From an uncultured Flammeovirgaceae bacterium (GTDB lineage: Bacteria; Bacteroidota; Bacteroidia; Cytophagales; Cyclobacteriaceae): a stretch of 5,865 bases of DNA. Below the pieces are notes generated by a model. It was not told the DNA's origin and made no database searches. It worked only from the letters and a program-made list of their open reading frames with translations. Below, piece by piece: positions 5,741 through 5,865 of this stretch. Location of the stretch: contig CAKZPJ010000004.1 in the NCBI GenBank assembly GCA_937138955.1, forward strand, positions 1 to 5,865. The letters are read 5' to 3'. Position 1 is the first letter of the stretch, and every line of letters starts with the position of its first letter. A program made the translations under genes and the position numbers.

Positions 5741-5865
5741 ATGAGGTATTTTTCGGTTAGACGAAGCTCTTTTTGAGGGGATAGCCCAAGCTATCACCGG
5801 AAAAAAGGCTACCGTGAATTCTAAGGATAAAACAAGTTTTCCTGATGTAAATTTTCAAAGTTTTT
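5741..5865 (+). pseudogene. Possible 5' end of a gene running off the right edge, with an apparent +1 frame disruption
   Basis: ATG at 5741 opens a frame that stops at 5774-5776 after 11 codons. From 5754 the neighbouring plus-strand frame is open to the window end (37 codons) and reads as plausible protein (begins RLDEALFEGIAQAITGKK). Removing one T from the T-run at 5749-5753 would join the two into MRYFRLDEALFEG and onward. This could be a frameshifted gene, a sequencing error or chance. The 5754 frame itself has no ATG, GTG or TTG start upstream of Arg after the TGA at 5742-5744. An antisense frame (5757 to about 5864) is also open, which weakens the case. No family is recognised. Confidence 0.25.

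Noticed and set aside
5780..5795. Perfect hairpin GATAGC-CCAA-GCTATC
   Set aside because: It is not followed by a T-run, and it can arise from the codons of the possible reading frame (Gly-Ile-Ala-Gln-Ala-Ile), so no separate function is claimed.

Overview
The window looks like chromosomal DNA of a Bacteroidota bacterium, most likely of the Cytophagales type. This is inferred from a Bacteroidota-style outer-membrane beta-barrel protein with an N-terminal carboxypeptidase-regulatory-like domain, from starts that lack Shine-Dalgarno sequences, from a TAnnTTTG-type -7 promoter element, and from moderate-to-low GC. No mobile element, CRISPR array, tRNA or rRNA is visible.

Layout from left to right. 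(1) 1-1083, minus strand: the first 361 residues of a large TonB-dependent-receptor-like outer-membrane protein whose C-terminus lies beyond the left edge. (2) 1084-1239: a divergent intergenic region with a plausible -7 element for the rightward gene. (3) 1240-1602, plus: a small soluble protein of unknown function. (4) 1603-1730: a purine-rich convergent spacer. (5) 1731-3209, minus: a two-gene unit transcribed as methylmalonyl-CoA epimerase then thiamine-monophosphate kinase (thiL), 24 bp apart. (6) 3210-3412: a divergent control region containing a roughly 48-bp interrupted dyad. (7) 3413-3739, plus: an A-type iron-sulfur carrier (IscA/SufA/ErpA family) with all three cysteines, followed by a strong intrinsic terminator. 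(8) 3836-5641, plus: a sigma-54-dependent NtrC-type response regulator and, 27 bp downstream, a stand-alone Hpt phosphotransfer protein. (9) 5642-5865: mostly non-coding, with a possible truncated or frameshifted reading frame running off the right edge.

Most of the window is housekeeping metabolism: cofactor phosphorylation, propionate/methylmalonyl-CoA interconversion and Fe-S assembly. The regulator/Hpt pair is the most distinctive module. It suggests a multistep phosphorelay in which a histidine kinase encoded elsewhere passes phosphate through the Hpt protein, possibly to this or another receiver, to control sigma-54 promoters. I see no clear evidence of a wholly new system. The points most worth a second look are the orphan relay pair, the dyad at 3274-3321, the unknown 120-residue protein, and the possible frameshift near 5750.
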